Assembly: GCA_029449245.1 (NCBI GenBank)
Contig: JANATF010000007.1
Location: forward strand, 682,001-746,000
Length of the DNA: 64,000 bases
Direction: 5' to 3'
Source of the DNA: Mortierella alpina
Taxonomy: Eukaryota > Mortierellomycota > Mortierellomycetes > Mortierellales > Mortierellaceae
How positions within the stretch are numbered: the first letter of the stretch is position 1; each line of letters opens with the position of its first letter. Made by a program: the position numbers and the translations under genes. Shown one piece after another: positions 10,117-22,457 of this stretch. The notes under the pieces were generated by a model. That model did no database searches, was not told where the DNA came from, and saw only the letters and a program-made list of their open reading frames with translations.

Positions 10117-13100
10117 TCAAGGAAAGTTGGACATATCCACCTCTGGGTTAGCCTGCTGCTGCTGTGGCGTGGTGGCATAATGCTGGTGCGGCTGAGAAAA
10201 GGGCGGCACTGCCTTGGAGGATGATGGTGTCTGGGTTGGCTGCTGTTCGTGCTGTTGCTGCTGTTCGGTCTGCGACGGCTGTAGTTGCTGTTGCTGTTGG
10301 TTTAGGTTTAGCTGCTGTTGTTGATGTTGTTGTTGTTGTTGTTGCTGTAGAAGTTGCTGCTGTTTTTGATGCAGCTGTTGTATCGTTTGATGCTGAGGAG
10401 CTGGCTGGGGACGGTATTGTGATGTGGGCTGGTAGGTGTGCTGCGGTTGAGCCTGTGCTGTGGACATTGACTCGCCTGCCGAGAGGGTCCTTGCTGGCAA
10501 CACTGGCGGATTAGGTGAGGAACCTCCGGTAGTGGTTGATCCTGAATTGGCGATATTGGCCTGCGTCCGCCTGGGTGGTGGACTCAGCTGACCCATACTT
10601 CCATTCGAACCCTGTCGCTGTCCGGGAGTCGACGTGCTCGACATGACACTGGTATTGGTGCTACTGGTTGACGGCCTCTCGTAGCCGCTACTGGTCGATA
10701 CGCGTTCCGTAGCGCTACTGCTGCTGCTAAGCAATGATGGATCATCACGGGTAAAGAGCTCTCCTGTGTGGGTGATGAAAAACTCGATCGTCATGTTTTT
10801 GTAGGTCATGTCAGTAATCTCCTTGCTGGGGTCAGGATTCCGCATCAGCGTTGGTCCAAATACCACCGACAGATTCTTGGCGTTCATGAGATTGACCTTG
10901 TCTCGACTAGTGACCCGATTCAAGTGTTCCAAGAGGAACCCAAGCGTTGTGTAGTGCGCTAGAGGCATTTGCTCCAAAAGACCCCTAAAGGTCTGAATCT
11001 TGACATCGTTCAGCGGCAGACTGACCGCCTCGATAAAGTCGGCATACAGGTCATAGGGGATTAACGGCTGAGGCAAGCTACGGAGATATTGCTTCAGCAC
11101 GGATGTGATCGAGCAGATGTCTTGGTAAATCGCAGAGTCCATTAGGTCGGGCTGCAGACCAATATCGTAAGCTTGAACAAGCTGCCTAGCCTCTGCGGCC
11201 ATGCCAGAGCGTCGGTAAATTCCTTCAACATCCAAGCCCCGCTCATCAACGGCCTCGATGCACTTCTCCACAACCAACGGTAAGGCCCTCTGCTCCAGTT
11301 CGAGCTGGTCTAACAGGTCGTTTCCAAACATGATCTGTTTGGTGGGTGGAGGTGGTGGAGCGCCATGGCTGCTACCTCCACTGGGTGTTACATTACGGAG
11401 ACTGTTCGAATCGGAATCCTTGAAGTGGCCAGAGCACCCTGGCATAATCTCATGCGCGCACTTCCCGTGGACTTGGTAACCACAGTCTAAAGCAATGACA
11501 ACAAAAAGAGTTGGTGAGTGGAGAGTGAAAAAGTGCCGTCAAGACCGAAGCGTCAATAACGCCGAAACACAAAATGTCGTGAGGCAAGACTTACTTCGAC
11601 ACTTATATTCGCGTCCCCACATCTTGTCATCACAGCAGTCGCAACGAGAAGGTCGGACAAAATTGTGTTGGATGAAGTAATGCTGCTCTGTTGACCTCCC
11701 GTTCAAGGACTGGGTCTCGCTGTTGCCTGTGAATGAGCGTGTGGGCGGCAGGATCATTCCATTCGAGCTGCCAGAGTCCGAGTGTAAGCCTCCGCTCCTG
11801 CTGTTGGGTACATCAAGATTGGCACTTGGATTTTCCACCAGCAGTTTTCCAAACATTGCCCCCACGGTTTTGACTGTATTCGTCGTGCCCTTCTTCCAAT
11901 TGAACTTTTTGGGAGTGACAATCTCCTCGCCAAATAAGTCCTCCTGCCTCTCCTCCCTCCTGGCCCTCTGAACGGCGTGCTCACCTACAAACCGCCCTCG
12001 TGAGTTATCGTCCGAAATATTAGAGTTGAAAGAATGAGTCGACTCGTTGCTGCCGTGAAGATGGCCATTCTTCAAATCATGCTGGTTTCCTCCGCTCATC
12101 TGTCGCTGCCGTCTGATCTTATCCGTGAATGAAGAAAGCATGCCATTGTTAGAGGGCGCTGGCGGCTTGATGTCCATGCGTCCTTGCATTTCTCTCATCA
12201 TGTCGTTATTGATAGTCGAAAGCTCCGCATTCCGAACGCTCAGGATCTGCATTTCGTTGAGGACTCCGTCGCGCTGCTCTACAAACACCTGAATGTCACG
12301 CTGGAGCTTCTCCTTTTGTTCCTGCAGCGCCTTGACCTCGACTAGGTAAGCCTGCTTCATAAACTCGTGATTCGTGCTCATCCGTGGGTTAGGTGTAGGT
12401 GTTGCCTTCAATCTATCAGCGCCATTGGTCAAGGCCTCCTCCTTTGCCCTATATGCAAGTTTAACGTTAGCGAGTTGTCCATTCAAAAAAGAGCGGCATT
12501 ATGACATCGTCACAAAGGACACTTACTTGAGCTCCTCGTTCATAGCCTCCAGGTCCATACCCACCATGTCCTTCTCAATGTACATATCCCGAATCGACTT
12601 TTCGAGCTCCGCATGCTCCTTCTTTAGCTTCCTCGTCCTCTCGATCAATAGCCCGTACTCTTGTTGTGTCGTTCCATGGAGCAGGGGGCTCATTGGGTTG
12701 TACTTGGCAAGCTCCATGCGTAACTCCCTTATTATCGTTTCCTCCTCTGTTAAACTCGCGGAATCCTAGAATAGAGAACATTCCAACAAGAACGGGAGGG
12801 AGGCGTCAGTAAAGAACTTGTTCTTCCACGACTCTGAAACGAAGGCTGCTAAATGACAGAACGGTCGAGAATTACCTCTGCCTGGCTCTGCGGGGAGTAT
12901 GGTATTGAATCCAGCGGCCGGTTTGAGATGCCATTCTTCTTGACGAGCGGTGAAGAATCCGGGCTTCCAGAAGGCGGGTTAGCGCCGTCGGCGACCCGAG
13001 TCTGGTCGGCTTTATTGGTGTACAACCCGCTGAGACGCACACTTGCTCTGCTGGCCCGAAACGAGTTGACTTCCAAAGAGCTGATGATGTCACTGTCCTT

Positions 13101-15161
13101 CTCTGGAGGCGTTGGCGGATGCGTTAAGGTATCTTTGGCTTTTTCCGAGCCGGCCAACATGTCTCCAAGATCAAACCCGCCGGACGAGGTGTCGTCGAGC
13201 CCAAAAACGAGCGGTGGTAGAAACGGTGGACCAATGTCGACTGCGGGCAAACCTGCGTCGCCCTTGGAACGGCTATCCGTCCGCGGTAATGGCGACACCT
13301 TGTTTGTTTTTGGGGTGGTGTTCTGGTCGGGCCGCAGGCCCTTGGAGAAAGGTAGCCGTGGCATCTCCTGGTTCAGGTTCTCGGACTGGTCTGGTGCTTC
13401 TCCAAGCTGTGTGTGCTGGGGGGTCGTGCCGATGCTTCCGTTGCTGGAGCTATGGCTGAGGCTCTGGGTGGCGCTGTGGGTGCTGGAGCTACTGGTGGGT
13501 AAAGGCGGCGGTGCTGGCCGTGATGAGTCCGAGGGCCGTCTCTGCTAATGGCGGTGGAAGAAGGCAAGAGCCTGGGTGTGAGTGTGCGGTGTGCTGTTTG
13601 ATATATGGCATGCAGAAGTGGGAGGATAAGGGCTACTTGTTGTAGCCAAAAAAAAAAAACTGAATGATGGTGGGCTGTGGGCTGATCTGAGCAAACCATA
13701 ATGCCTGAGACATCCCCATTCCAGCCGGGATCCAATGGCCTCCTGGCGCGTGTTTCAGCCGATCACACCTGCTAAATCAAACAAACACCCACGCACAAAA
13801 GGGTCCTCAGGGTCTGGGGCGATCAAAAAAGGGGTGCTTGGCACCTCATCCAGCGCGGGGCACGGCCTTACCTCGGCTTCGGGGATCGTCGGCAGTAGCT
13901 TGTCCATCATCCGCTCTGCCCGCTCCATCCGTTCGCGCTCTTCTCGCTGCCGCTTGGCTTCCTTGCGCTCCTGGTGGCACTTCATGCAGTAGATACCCTG
14001 CGAGGTTTTGGCAAACACCAGATCGTCGATCTTGGAGTCACACTGGATACACCGGAAGCAGTCGGCGTGGTACGCTTCGTCGCCTACAATGTTCCCAGTT
14101 GGACACGTTCAGTTCCATGATAATTGCTCGCCCGCACATGCTGACAGATCAAAAAATAGCATCGTCCAGTGTTTTTACCCGTCATAATCGCCTCATCCAG
14201 GATAGGTTTCCGACAGGAGTTGCAGTTGTAGGAGCACTGTTCGCAGATCGGACTTCCATCGGATAGTAGCAGCAGATTGCTGTCGCATTCGACTCTATTT
14301 TTGCACTTTGCACAGCGGAAACTGACAATGGCGCCATCAAAGAGAACACGGGTCAATGCACAAGAACTTTCCAGCCGCAGCGCGGCAGACAGCGGTTCAG
14401 ATCTCAAGCAGGTGGACCTGCTTAAAGGTGGGTAGACACACACAAGACATGAGAGCATGCGTGTCGGACATATTAATGGGCAGGGCCAGGGTTGGTTTGA
14501 GGGGAAGGAGCGTCTGTTGCTCTTTCTTTGGCTCTGCATCTGAAAGCTCAGAAGGTGCTGCAGCCAATGAATTGTCCGTGAGGACAAAGGCCCAACAAAC
14601 CAAAATAAAAAGAAACCATACACACAGAGACGCAAAACACGAACGCAAGGCATGCATGCAGCCAAGCAGATAACAGCGAGACAGAGGAGAGGCAGGTTAG
14701 CCAGCCATGCATGAACGAGTGATTTCTGCTGGTCATGGTGGGTCGAGTCCCAAGGGGCAAGGGTGCGCTTGGAAGCGAGGAGGGTTGGCTCCCCAAGTCT
14801 GGCTCAGTAGCAAACGAGGACGATAGCGCCCTGGATGAACGTTGAGGACAAAAAAAACCACCCACTCAAAATGAAATACAATAGAACCTTGTTTTCATCA
14901 ATTTATGAGCGGAGGCACGATACAACAGCGACGACCTGCCTGCTGCGATGAACAGCTGGAACATCCATCCCAAAAGAGTTGCCTCTGAACTGAGCAAGTG
15001 GCCGTGCATGGAAACTCGCTGCTGCGGCGATGAGGTCGAAATGCAAACGGGATGCCTTACCATTGAACGTGCCAGAGACCCTCTCCAAAGGCCACCACGC
15101 TCCCTTCTTCGATGGAAAAGTGGCAGCCAAGGCAAACGGGATCCTGATCTTCCATCTGCAT
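10117..15161 (-). CDS. LIM-domain Rho GTPase-activating protein (Rga-type)
   Basis: Predicted exons (minus strand): 15161-15061, 14321-14179, 14083-13797, 13544-12876, 12765-12527, 12448-11595 and 11486-10117; 3663 nt, 1220 aa, all GT-AG with matching phases. Domains in order: two LIM zinc domains (CLGCHFSIEEG...WHVQCFRCAKC, then CSYNCNSCRKPI...YHADCFRCIQC); a Ser/Pro-rich linker; coiled coils in exons 5-6 (KLKKEHAELEKS, EVKALQEQKEKLQRD); a C1 zinc domain (HNFVRPSRCDCCDDKMWG...CGYQVHGKC) across the exon 6/7 junction; and a RhoGAP domain at about residues 815-1000 with the arginine finger in GIYRRSG and the NLSVVFGPTL motif. A glutamine-rich tail follows. Such proteins switch off Cdc42/Rho GTPases at sites of polarised growth. 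Intron 1 is unusually long (739 bases). The true start could be a few codons off (15161 or 15155). Confidence 0.88.
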
Positions 15162-17389
15162 TACGAGGGAAAGGATGCCTGAACAACGAACAAAAGTCTC
15201 GTTTTGTGGTAGGAGGGAATGGAATCAGGGTGAGATCAGGAAGGGTCAAGCCTATCCTAGAATCGAGAATATCGTAGGTAGGAGCCAGTAGTTGTGAGAG
15301 GGCGACAAAGTGAGTAGGAGAGGTGTGCTAAAAAGAACGACGTTTGGCCAACGGTTTGCACTGCAGGGGGGGGTGCGGGGAGACAGCGATTGGCAAGCAG
15401 CGACAGCGAGAGGGAGGTAGAGACTGGGGGCGGCGGTCGTGAGTGAGTGCGAGGGAGAGCAAGAGGGAGCGAGAGCGAGGAAGGGGATGAAGGAAGAGGA
15501 TGACAACGGATGAGATGATGGGAACAACAAGCGCAGAGGATGACAAAGGCGAACGCAAAAAACGAAAATTTATTTTCCGCGCCCATTCCTCTTTCCAAAC
15601 CGTGCTGGCACACCTGGCCACCTCCTCAGGCTCGCTTGACCCTCTCTGCGTGTGCTTCTCATTAACATCTCTGTCCCGAAACGCCCAAAGCCCATCAAGC
15701 ATCCGTGCGCTGTATTTCTTTACTTGGTCGATCTCGTACCTTGAAGCGTGCTGACATGGATACGTTCCTTACTAAACCATCTGCACAGAGTAGTATGGCA
15801 ATCTCAACTGATGTACCAGAAGGATTGTCCTTACCTGGCATGATAGCCGGTGTTGAAATTACGAGGAACAGAGCCCAGGATATGAAGTCGAATGTCAGTG
15901 CGACGCCTTCATTTGTTCCTGGGAGAACATGGAGGCTTTAGCACGTGCAGCATAGTCCGCACGTTTTCTTCTCAGGCTCTTTCTCCATGGTTGTATGTCG
16001 TCTATCTGCGTTGTCGTCCATGTCCCTATGCGGGCTGCGCCGAGCGTGCGTCAATGCGTTTATTTTGCGCTGCAGTTATTGTTGTGAGCCCATGGCTATG
16101 AATGACGCTCCAGAGATGGGCAGGACGAACCTCCCTCCTCTCAGGCTCGCGGAGCAGCTCTCCGCCCTTCTGCAGCTGATGCACAGGCCCGCTGCTGCTT
16201 AAGCAGCTCGCTCAGCGGAAACATGGACGCTCCTCTTAGGAGATGCACAGAGACCAATCATCGAACTGTTGGGAAGTGATCAGCCATGCATTGTTGTCTG
16301 CGTTTAGAGTGAGTAATTGCGCGCGATAACAACAGTGGTGGCCAACCTCAGATGCTCAGGATGGAGGACAGGACGGGGCGTAAACGAGAGAAGCAGAAGT
16401 CGTGTGATGAATGGCGCTGCTTAAATGCTTGGAGAGCTAGAGCATGTCATAAAGATACAAGAGGGAGCGAGTTTTGTTGACACATCATCAAGTCCTCACA
16501 TGTCGGCTGCATAGCAGACACTTGCCATTCTTGCTGACTTGAACGTGGTGGTAGCCAGTTTAGAGTACCTGGACTCCTACGACAGAAGTGTCAGTGCTGG
16601 ACCTGCTGGACCGGTACCATGCACTGATGGAGCACTCAGGAGGCACCCATACGATGTGCATGGCCTGATTTTTTTTTTCAAACTCTCTTTTTCGTTTTTT
16701 TTGATGTGAGTTCTCCTCGCTCGCTGACGGCCCTCCAGCCTTGCCTTTGCTGCTTCACTCCTGCTGTCTTGCACTATCCTTTCTTTCCTTCATCGACAGC
16801 GACAGCACACCTCTCTCACACCCGCCCATCTCACACTTCTCTCGCTCGCGCTGCCTGCCTCGTCTTCTCTCCTTCAGTCTCCTTCAGTCTCCTGCTCTTG
16901 CTCCTTCGGTCGCTCTGTCGCCTCACTCCACGCCTCGCTCATTCCATTCCTGCAGTTCGCGCAGCAGCCAACCAGCGTCAGACCGTAAGCGCATTTCGAC
17001 CTTTAGTAATAGCAGCTGCCTCCTCGAGCATTACGTCCCTGGACCTATTGTTTTGTTTCTGTTGCAAGAGGCGTGCAACAGTCGATGCATAGCTCATTGT
17101 TGCCTGCGCTTTGTTTGCGCATTGTCTGGCGCAGGTCTTCAGCTCAGCGCTCTCTTTTGTTCATGTGCTGTAGCGTATCAGGCATCTCTCATCTAACGCT
17201 GCCGTCTCTCCTCCCGAATACTCGCCGCACCCCAATAATCTAATTCACCGCCTCTCCATGGCTCAAGTCGACTTGAATCCTCTTTCCTCCATTGGTGGCA
17301 CTGCTTGCGCGGCGAGCCTTTGATAGCATTGCATCAAAGCTCTTGGCGTTTGTAATTTGCCCTGCAGCGCGTTATCAAGCGAGCAAAGC
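15162..17389. other. Divergent promoter region between RhoGAP and GRAM/VASt genes
   Basis: The two flanking genes are transcribed away from this 2.2-kb stretch. The left third is purine-rich on the + strand (GA tracts at 15370-15490), that is CT-rich for the RhoGAP leader. The right part (16700-17250) is strongly CT-rich on the + strand, fitting a leader for the rightward gene. Open frames here have simple-sequence composition and I support none as a gene. Confidence 0.6.
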
Positions 17390-20300
17390 ATGCGGCGCGG
17401 AAGTCAAGAATGGTGGCAACCCGCAAGGAGCTGCGCCGAGAAACAGGCAGAAGGTATGATCTACGGCACGATCATTTGTTCATGTAGTGCGCTTCTCGGC
17501 AAACTTTATATCGTAGCCATGGCTAATGCATGTCTCGTCAGTACAGACGCACTCGTAGATCACGACCAGACAATTTCCGCTTTGAACGTGGTTGCGTTGC
17601 CGTCATCCTCGCCCTCACTGACGGGATTCAGGGCCAAACCTCGACGGTCCACGTTTTCGCTCTCTCTGCCTTGGCAATCCATAGACCGCAGCATCGATTC
17701 TATAGGCGTTGCAAGCGTCGCGAGCGACAACTCATCCATATCCGTTAATTTACAGTCTGCGAAGAAAAGATTCACAAATCTCTTCCCGGAGCTGGCAACA
17801 ACGTCAAGGTGCGCTTCGCTCCGGTGCTCATCCTCGCTAGAAACTCCTCCCCTGACGCCTCCAGATCATCATGTGCAGTCCGCTCGCCGTTATACACAGG
17901 CACTCATGTTGGCGGTATCGTTGGGATCTTCCACCGCTGGAAGCAACCTTGATGGCTCGTGCTCATGCGTAATCCATGAGTACACATGTGCTCTGGAAAG
18001 GGAAACAGTTTGGCAAGGGACACTCTACGTAACGGCGACTCATGTCTGTTTCTACGGCGTACACGCAAAAGTGGCCATCCGGATGCTTATCGGATACAAA
18101 AATATTCTCTCGGTATGCTGCCTCGGACCCGCTTCTATACGGATACTAGGCACATCTAATGCCAGGACAGATCGGACTTTGGTTGATGAGGCACAGGCAC
18201 GTCCGGAGGCTGATTTCAAGAGCTACAGGGAATATGTTTTGACGGGCTTCACCAGTCAAGATCAAGTGCTAGCCGACATTGAGGAGCATCGGATGATGCA
18301 TGGACGAGACACAATGGCTCTGTCCGAGCCTTCACTTGATCAGAATCCTTGCAGCGCTGGTTATGACGACACAGTCCTCGGAAAACACCACACCCCCAAT
18401 GCTCCAGTTGGGTTTAGCACGGGATGTAACACACGAGGTATACCATGCGCACAGGAATTACCGCGAAGCGCAAACTCATCGATATCTAGCACCGTCAAAT
18501 CAAGGGCTGTAAGGAGACCATTCGTAGACTTGGAGGAAGTGTCACACTGGGATGAATTCGCGCCATCCAACAGATCCGGATCCTCCGTCAGCGTTAAATC
18601 TTTAGAGTCGCGGGAGCTCTTTGGTGTAACTATGGATTTCAATCCACAGAGCGCGAGTTTGATTAAACGCTCTGGATGCAGCTCGGAAAACTCTGTGGTT
18701 GAAGTCATGACATCCGATGCGGCGTACGCTGGCGACCACAACTCTCAAAGGTACTCCGACAGAATATCTGCGCCTATCCCCATCCAACCTTCCTCAGCAT
18801 CAGCGTCCATACGTGGCCCGAAACTTAAAGCGCCAACGCCTCCACCCTCGCTTCTTTCGCCCTCACTAACGACAACAAAGGTGTCTCGCTCATCCCCGAT
18901 GGTCCGCGGTGTTGCAAAGCGTGGTAGCTCGCAAGAGCCGCCTATTTGCCTCCGTAAAGGGCTTCGTAGCGACGGAATAGAGGAAGAGGAAATCGAGAAA
19001 GTTGACAGAATTGCAACGTCAACGGCGCCGTCTGAAAAATCCCTCATCCAAAGTTTTCCACGACTCGAGGCGGAAGCTCAGACTCCAACGCAAGATCAAC
19101 AACATGCGATGAGTGATACTGAAGTTTTCACAACCTTAGCGCCGCCACAGGTACCATGTGGCTGCACAAGGCACTACAAGTATCCTATTCTATCGACAGT
19201 TGTACCCACGAGTCTGGAAAAATGTTTCGAGGCTCTGTTTTCGGCAAGGGGTATGGGCCAAGGAGATCATCTAGTCAGTGAGACGCTTCGCTCGGTAAAT
19301 GGATCCACAAGAATCAAGATTACGCCTTGGACAGCAAAGGACGGCGATAACAGTGACGCATGGGAGGGAAAAATTCGGACATTGAAGCACTCGTCCATAC
19401 TCAAAGCCCATCACTGTGAGTACCGTTACTGCTTGGAACGCCGACGTCCATCCGCACGTATGCGCTTTCATCGCTGATGCTGAATCTTTGTCACTTTTCT
19501 TTAGCAAACAACGCCAGAACCGATTGCCGTGAGACGCAGCGTGTGTTGGAATACAGTCCTCACACCATCCGCGTCCTCTCGGATGTTTGGCCCAATTTGT
19601 CTGGAGGCCACCCAATCTCTCTACTCAGCCAAATCTGCTTGAGCTGGAACTCGCCTGGGTACACTCGCATCAAATGCTTCACGGAGGTCGAGTATACCCG
19701 TGCGCCCTCATGGGTCAGCGCATATGAAGCGGACTTGCTCGAGCCCATCGACCGCTTTTACAAGGAACTCATTCGCCGTTTGGTGGAGAGTATTGACAAG
19801 CGAGACGCTCTTCATTCCTGGTCCGCAACAACATCCACGGCCTCAAACACACCGTCGGCCACCGGACCGGTCATTCAGCACGCTCCACCTCTTGCAAAGG
19901 CAAAGAGTGATATCACACCCTCTACCTTTAATACCAAGACGTCTCAGCCACAAGATCCTCAAGATTCTAGCCCTGCGCTCTCGTTGCTTTCACAACAGCT
20001 TCGAAAGCACACGCCAGCGCAATTCAAGCAGTCCAGAGCCTCGATGGAATCAGAGCGACCAACAGCAGAATCCGTGGAGCAGCCAAATGCTTCGCATGCA
20101 TTGACTGCCCCCATTGCCCGGAAAAACAAGGCCGCAGCCCTTATTCTTCAAGCCATGTTTCCAGCCTCAATCTTGCCAACGAAAAATATGCCCATAATAT
20201 CGGAGCAAGCTGCGGCGAAAAATCGCTCCCGAGTAGGCGATTTGGTTGTAAAGTCCGATGCAACGGCTGCGATTCTCTGGGCGGGACTATTGCAGAAGGG

Positions 20301-20922
20301 TATATCGGTCTTCAAAACTGCAACGAACCGCACAGCGAAGATCCCATTTGCAGGACAAGTTGTTACCTCAGATTCCGAAGCAGTCACCACGGATCATGCG
20401 AACAAGTCGACTTTCGCCCTCAGTATTGAATCAATCCGGGTCAGCGATAAGTCCAAGAGTGAGACAGAGGACGAGACTGTGGATTCAAGACTCAGCTCTA
20501 CTGCCACTTCTTGCTGCACAAGGGTTCGCGTCTCAAGATGCCCGGATGGACAACACTTGGGACAGCAGACTTCGAGACCCATACCATCCTACACGATCCT
20601 TCGCATCATATTTATTTTCTTTGCTGTGGGTATGGTTGTTTCGGCCATGAATGTTTGGCATCTCTACAGCGCCGTCTCCTCTGTTGTAGACATGCTGCAA
20701 CTAGGCCATGGCTCGATATGCTTGAATGACGCTACTTATGAGCAGCATCAAGTGGGAATCCAGCGCGACACGTACCAAAAGCAGCAACGTCACTATCTTG
20801 AGGCGCTTGCTCCCATTCAAAAGCAGAAGGAGCTACTGCGAGCAGAGATTATAGAACTCATGTTCATCCTCGACTCAGCGCGGCGCAGCTCAATACAGGA
20901 TCAAGACGCCAAATCACAGTGA
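17390..20922 (+). CDS. GRAM-VASt membrane protein, Lam/Aster-type sterol transfer protein
   Basis: Proteins of this type (yeast Lam/Ltc, animal GRAMD1/Aster) sit in the ER membrane at contact sites and move sterol between membranes. Exons 17390-19415 and 19505-20922 (3444 nt, 1147 aa) are joined by an 89-base intron with GTGAGT donor and TTTAG acceptor. A GRAM domain lies at about residues 190-300 (EYTCALERETVWQGTLYVTATHVCFYG, here described in pieces), preceded by the family-typical KKRFTNLFPEL. A VASt (StART-like) domain spans the exon junction at about residues 590-775. One transmembrane segment (ILRIIFIFFAVGMVVSAMNV) lies at about 1039-1060 and a short coiled coil follows. The linker is long and Ser/Thr-rich. 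A 93-base in-frame optional intron (17454-17546) is possible near the start, so the first ~50 residues are uncertain. Confidence 0.85.
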
Positions 20923-21043
20923 ACTGCTAGCATCCTCTCGTAATGTAATAAAACATGCTAATAGTAGGAGAAGACAAGAGGGACTTATAGCGGACAACAG
21001 GAGGAAGTGTGATATTCTCTAGGGATAAACGTACTCGAAGCCT

Positions 21044-21325
21044 TAATACTGCTAACACCACGAGATTGGCATCTTTGAAAAAAACGTTGGCGGGGTTGGA
21101 TTTTTTTTTTTGGCGCACCCAAGGGCACTGGATTGGCACAGTCAATTGGCACACCCCTGGCTGCTCGATTGGCCCACCCAGAGTGTTGACTTTGGCACAG
21201 TGCATTGGCGCGGGCTCCCCTGAAATTTGGCACGGCTCAAGTGGCCATTTGGCATGGCCTTTTGGCACAACCATCCCTGCTCTTTGGCACACCATCGAGT
21301 CCACTTTGGCACAAGCAATTCGCAC
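21044..21325 (+). repeat. Left inverted repeat arm with TTGGCAC motif array
   Basis: TTGGC occurrences start at about 21066, 21087, 21110, 21133, 21146, 21169, 21192, 21205, 21227, 21249, 21262, 21283 and 21306. The following word is usually CAC or GCG. Three more (21340, 21364, 21385) lie just inside the arm. Arrays like this at element ends often bind transposase. Confidence 0.85.
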
Positions 21326-21403
21326 ATCATGTTCATCAATTTGGCATGACCCATTCATGCACTTTGGCGCGCACTTAATGATACTTTGGCTTACGCTTTA
21401 TTC

Positions 21404-21589
21404 TCACAGCTTCTCTTCCATGTTCATGCACCTATCAAAGAACGTAACACTATGCTCAATACATCCCATGATATCCCCTTGGGTTATATCCTCGGGTCGC
21501 TGGCCGCCTTGCCCATCCTCGAAGATCAAACGCAATGCAGTCACTTTGGTGGAAGCTGAAGGTGTCGAGTTGGCAGCTTTCGGTGGCAT
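21404..21589 (-). pseudogene. Short open frame inside the foldback element
   Basis: A 61-residue frame from the ATG at 21589 to a stop at 21404, starting MPPKAANSTPSASTKVTALR. A TATAAAT sequence lies upstream on the same strand (near 21750). It looks like a promoter plus the first exon of some gene, cut short. I do not recognise the protein. It could be a remnant of the element's own gene or a captured host fragment. Confidence 0.3.
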
Positions 21590-21986
21590 TGCGAGTGGAA
21601 TAAAGGCTGGAAGTGGAATGATTGAAAGAATGTGCGAAAAAGATGTTGCGATGTGCGTGGAACGTTTTGACCGTGTTGAAGAAGTTTTTAGGAATAAAAG
21701 TAAGTGAGAATCAGATGTGAGCCACACGACCACACACCTTGAATATTTATACAGGTTTATTAAGGCGCAGCTGTTACGAGTAATAAAGATCTTTCTATGA
21801 AGAAACACCTAGAACTTAGCATGATGCATGGATGCATCAAAACCGGGTCAACGTCATGTTTGACCTAGTTCATGACTCTTCTAGGGTACTGGATACGGGA
21901 ACCTTGAAGTCAGGGTTCTTGGGTACAGGACCCAGTGACTAGAGAGTCGTGATCTATGAACTACGGACCTTAGTGAATATGCAACA

Positions 21987-22267
21987 GTGCGAATTGCTTG
22001 TGCCATAGTGGACTCGATGGTGTGCCAAAGAGCAGGGATGGTTGTGCCAAAATGCCATGCCAAATGGCCACTTGAGCCGTGCCAAATTTCAGGGGAGCCC
22101 GCGCCAATGCACTGTGCCAAAGTCAACTCTCTGGGTGGGCCAATCGAGCAGCCAGGGGTGTGCCAATTGACTGTGCCAATCCAGTGCCCTTGGGTGCGCC
22201 AAAAAAAAAATCCAACCCCGCCAACTTTTTTTTCAAAAATGCCAATCTCGTGGTGTTAGCAGTATTA
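21987..22267 (-). repeat. Right inverted repeat arm
   Basis: Reverse complement of 21044-21325 with scattered substitutions, a few of them inside the GTGCCAA words. Confidence 0.85.
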
Positions 22268-22395
22268 TCCGATCCGACTTCATTCGATCCGTCATTTTTT
22301 CGATCCGACTTTATTCAATCCGTCATTCATTCGATCCGACTGTATCCGATCCGTTATTTATCCGATCCGTCATTTATTCGATCCGACCGCATTAG
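22268..22395. repeat. CGATCCG minisatellite
   Basis: Eight or so imperfect copies of a 14-17-base unit, TTCGATCCGTCATT or TTCGATCCGACTTT, with TTC/TTT/TAT variants. They directly abut the right end of the foldback element. Confidence 0.75.
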
Positions 22396-22457
22396 ATTCC
22401 AGTTGACGATTTTTTATTGCCATTCCTATTGTCTGTACTGATCCCTGGCACACATTT

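Larger units (their letters stand above)
21044..22267. mobile_element. Foldback-type DNA element with long terminal inverted repeats
   Basis: The left arm (21044-21325) and right arm (21987-22267) are inverted copies of about 281 bases with few differences. Outer ends read ATACTGCTAACACC and its complement. A TA dinucleotide flanks both ends if the arms begin at ATACTG, so a TA target duplication is possible but not certain. Each arm is built from repeated TTGGCAC-like motifs spaced about 13-22 bases apart. The 660-base centre holds a small minus-strand gene fragment and no transposase I recognise, so the element is presumably non-autonomous. Confidence 0.8.

Noticed and set aside
10164-10514. 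A 116-codon Val/Ala-rich + strand frame
   Set aside because: It is the antisense of the glutamine-rich tail of the RhoGAP gene (CAG/CTG repeats).
16706-17196. Two overlapping 130-150-codon open frames on the + strand
   Set aside because: Composition is Ser/Leu/Pro from a CT-rich tract, both frames look equally protein-like, no domain is visible, and the position fits a promoter/leader for the GRAM/VASt gene.
21066-21385. CRISPR-like regular repeat of TTGGCAC words
   Set aside because: The words are short, the spacing irregular (13-22 bases), the context is a eukaryotic inverted-repeat element, and no Cas-like gene exists.
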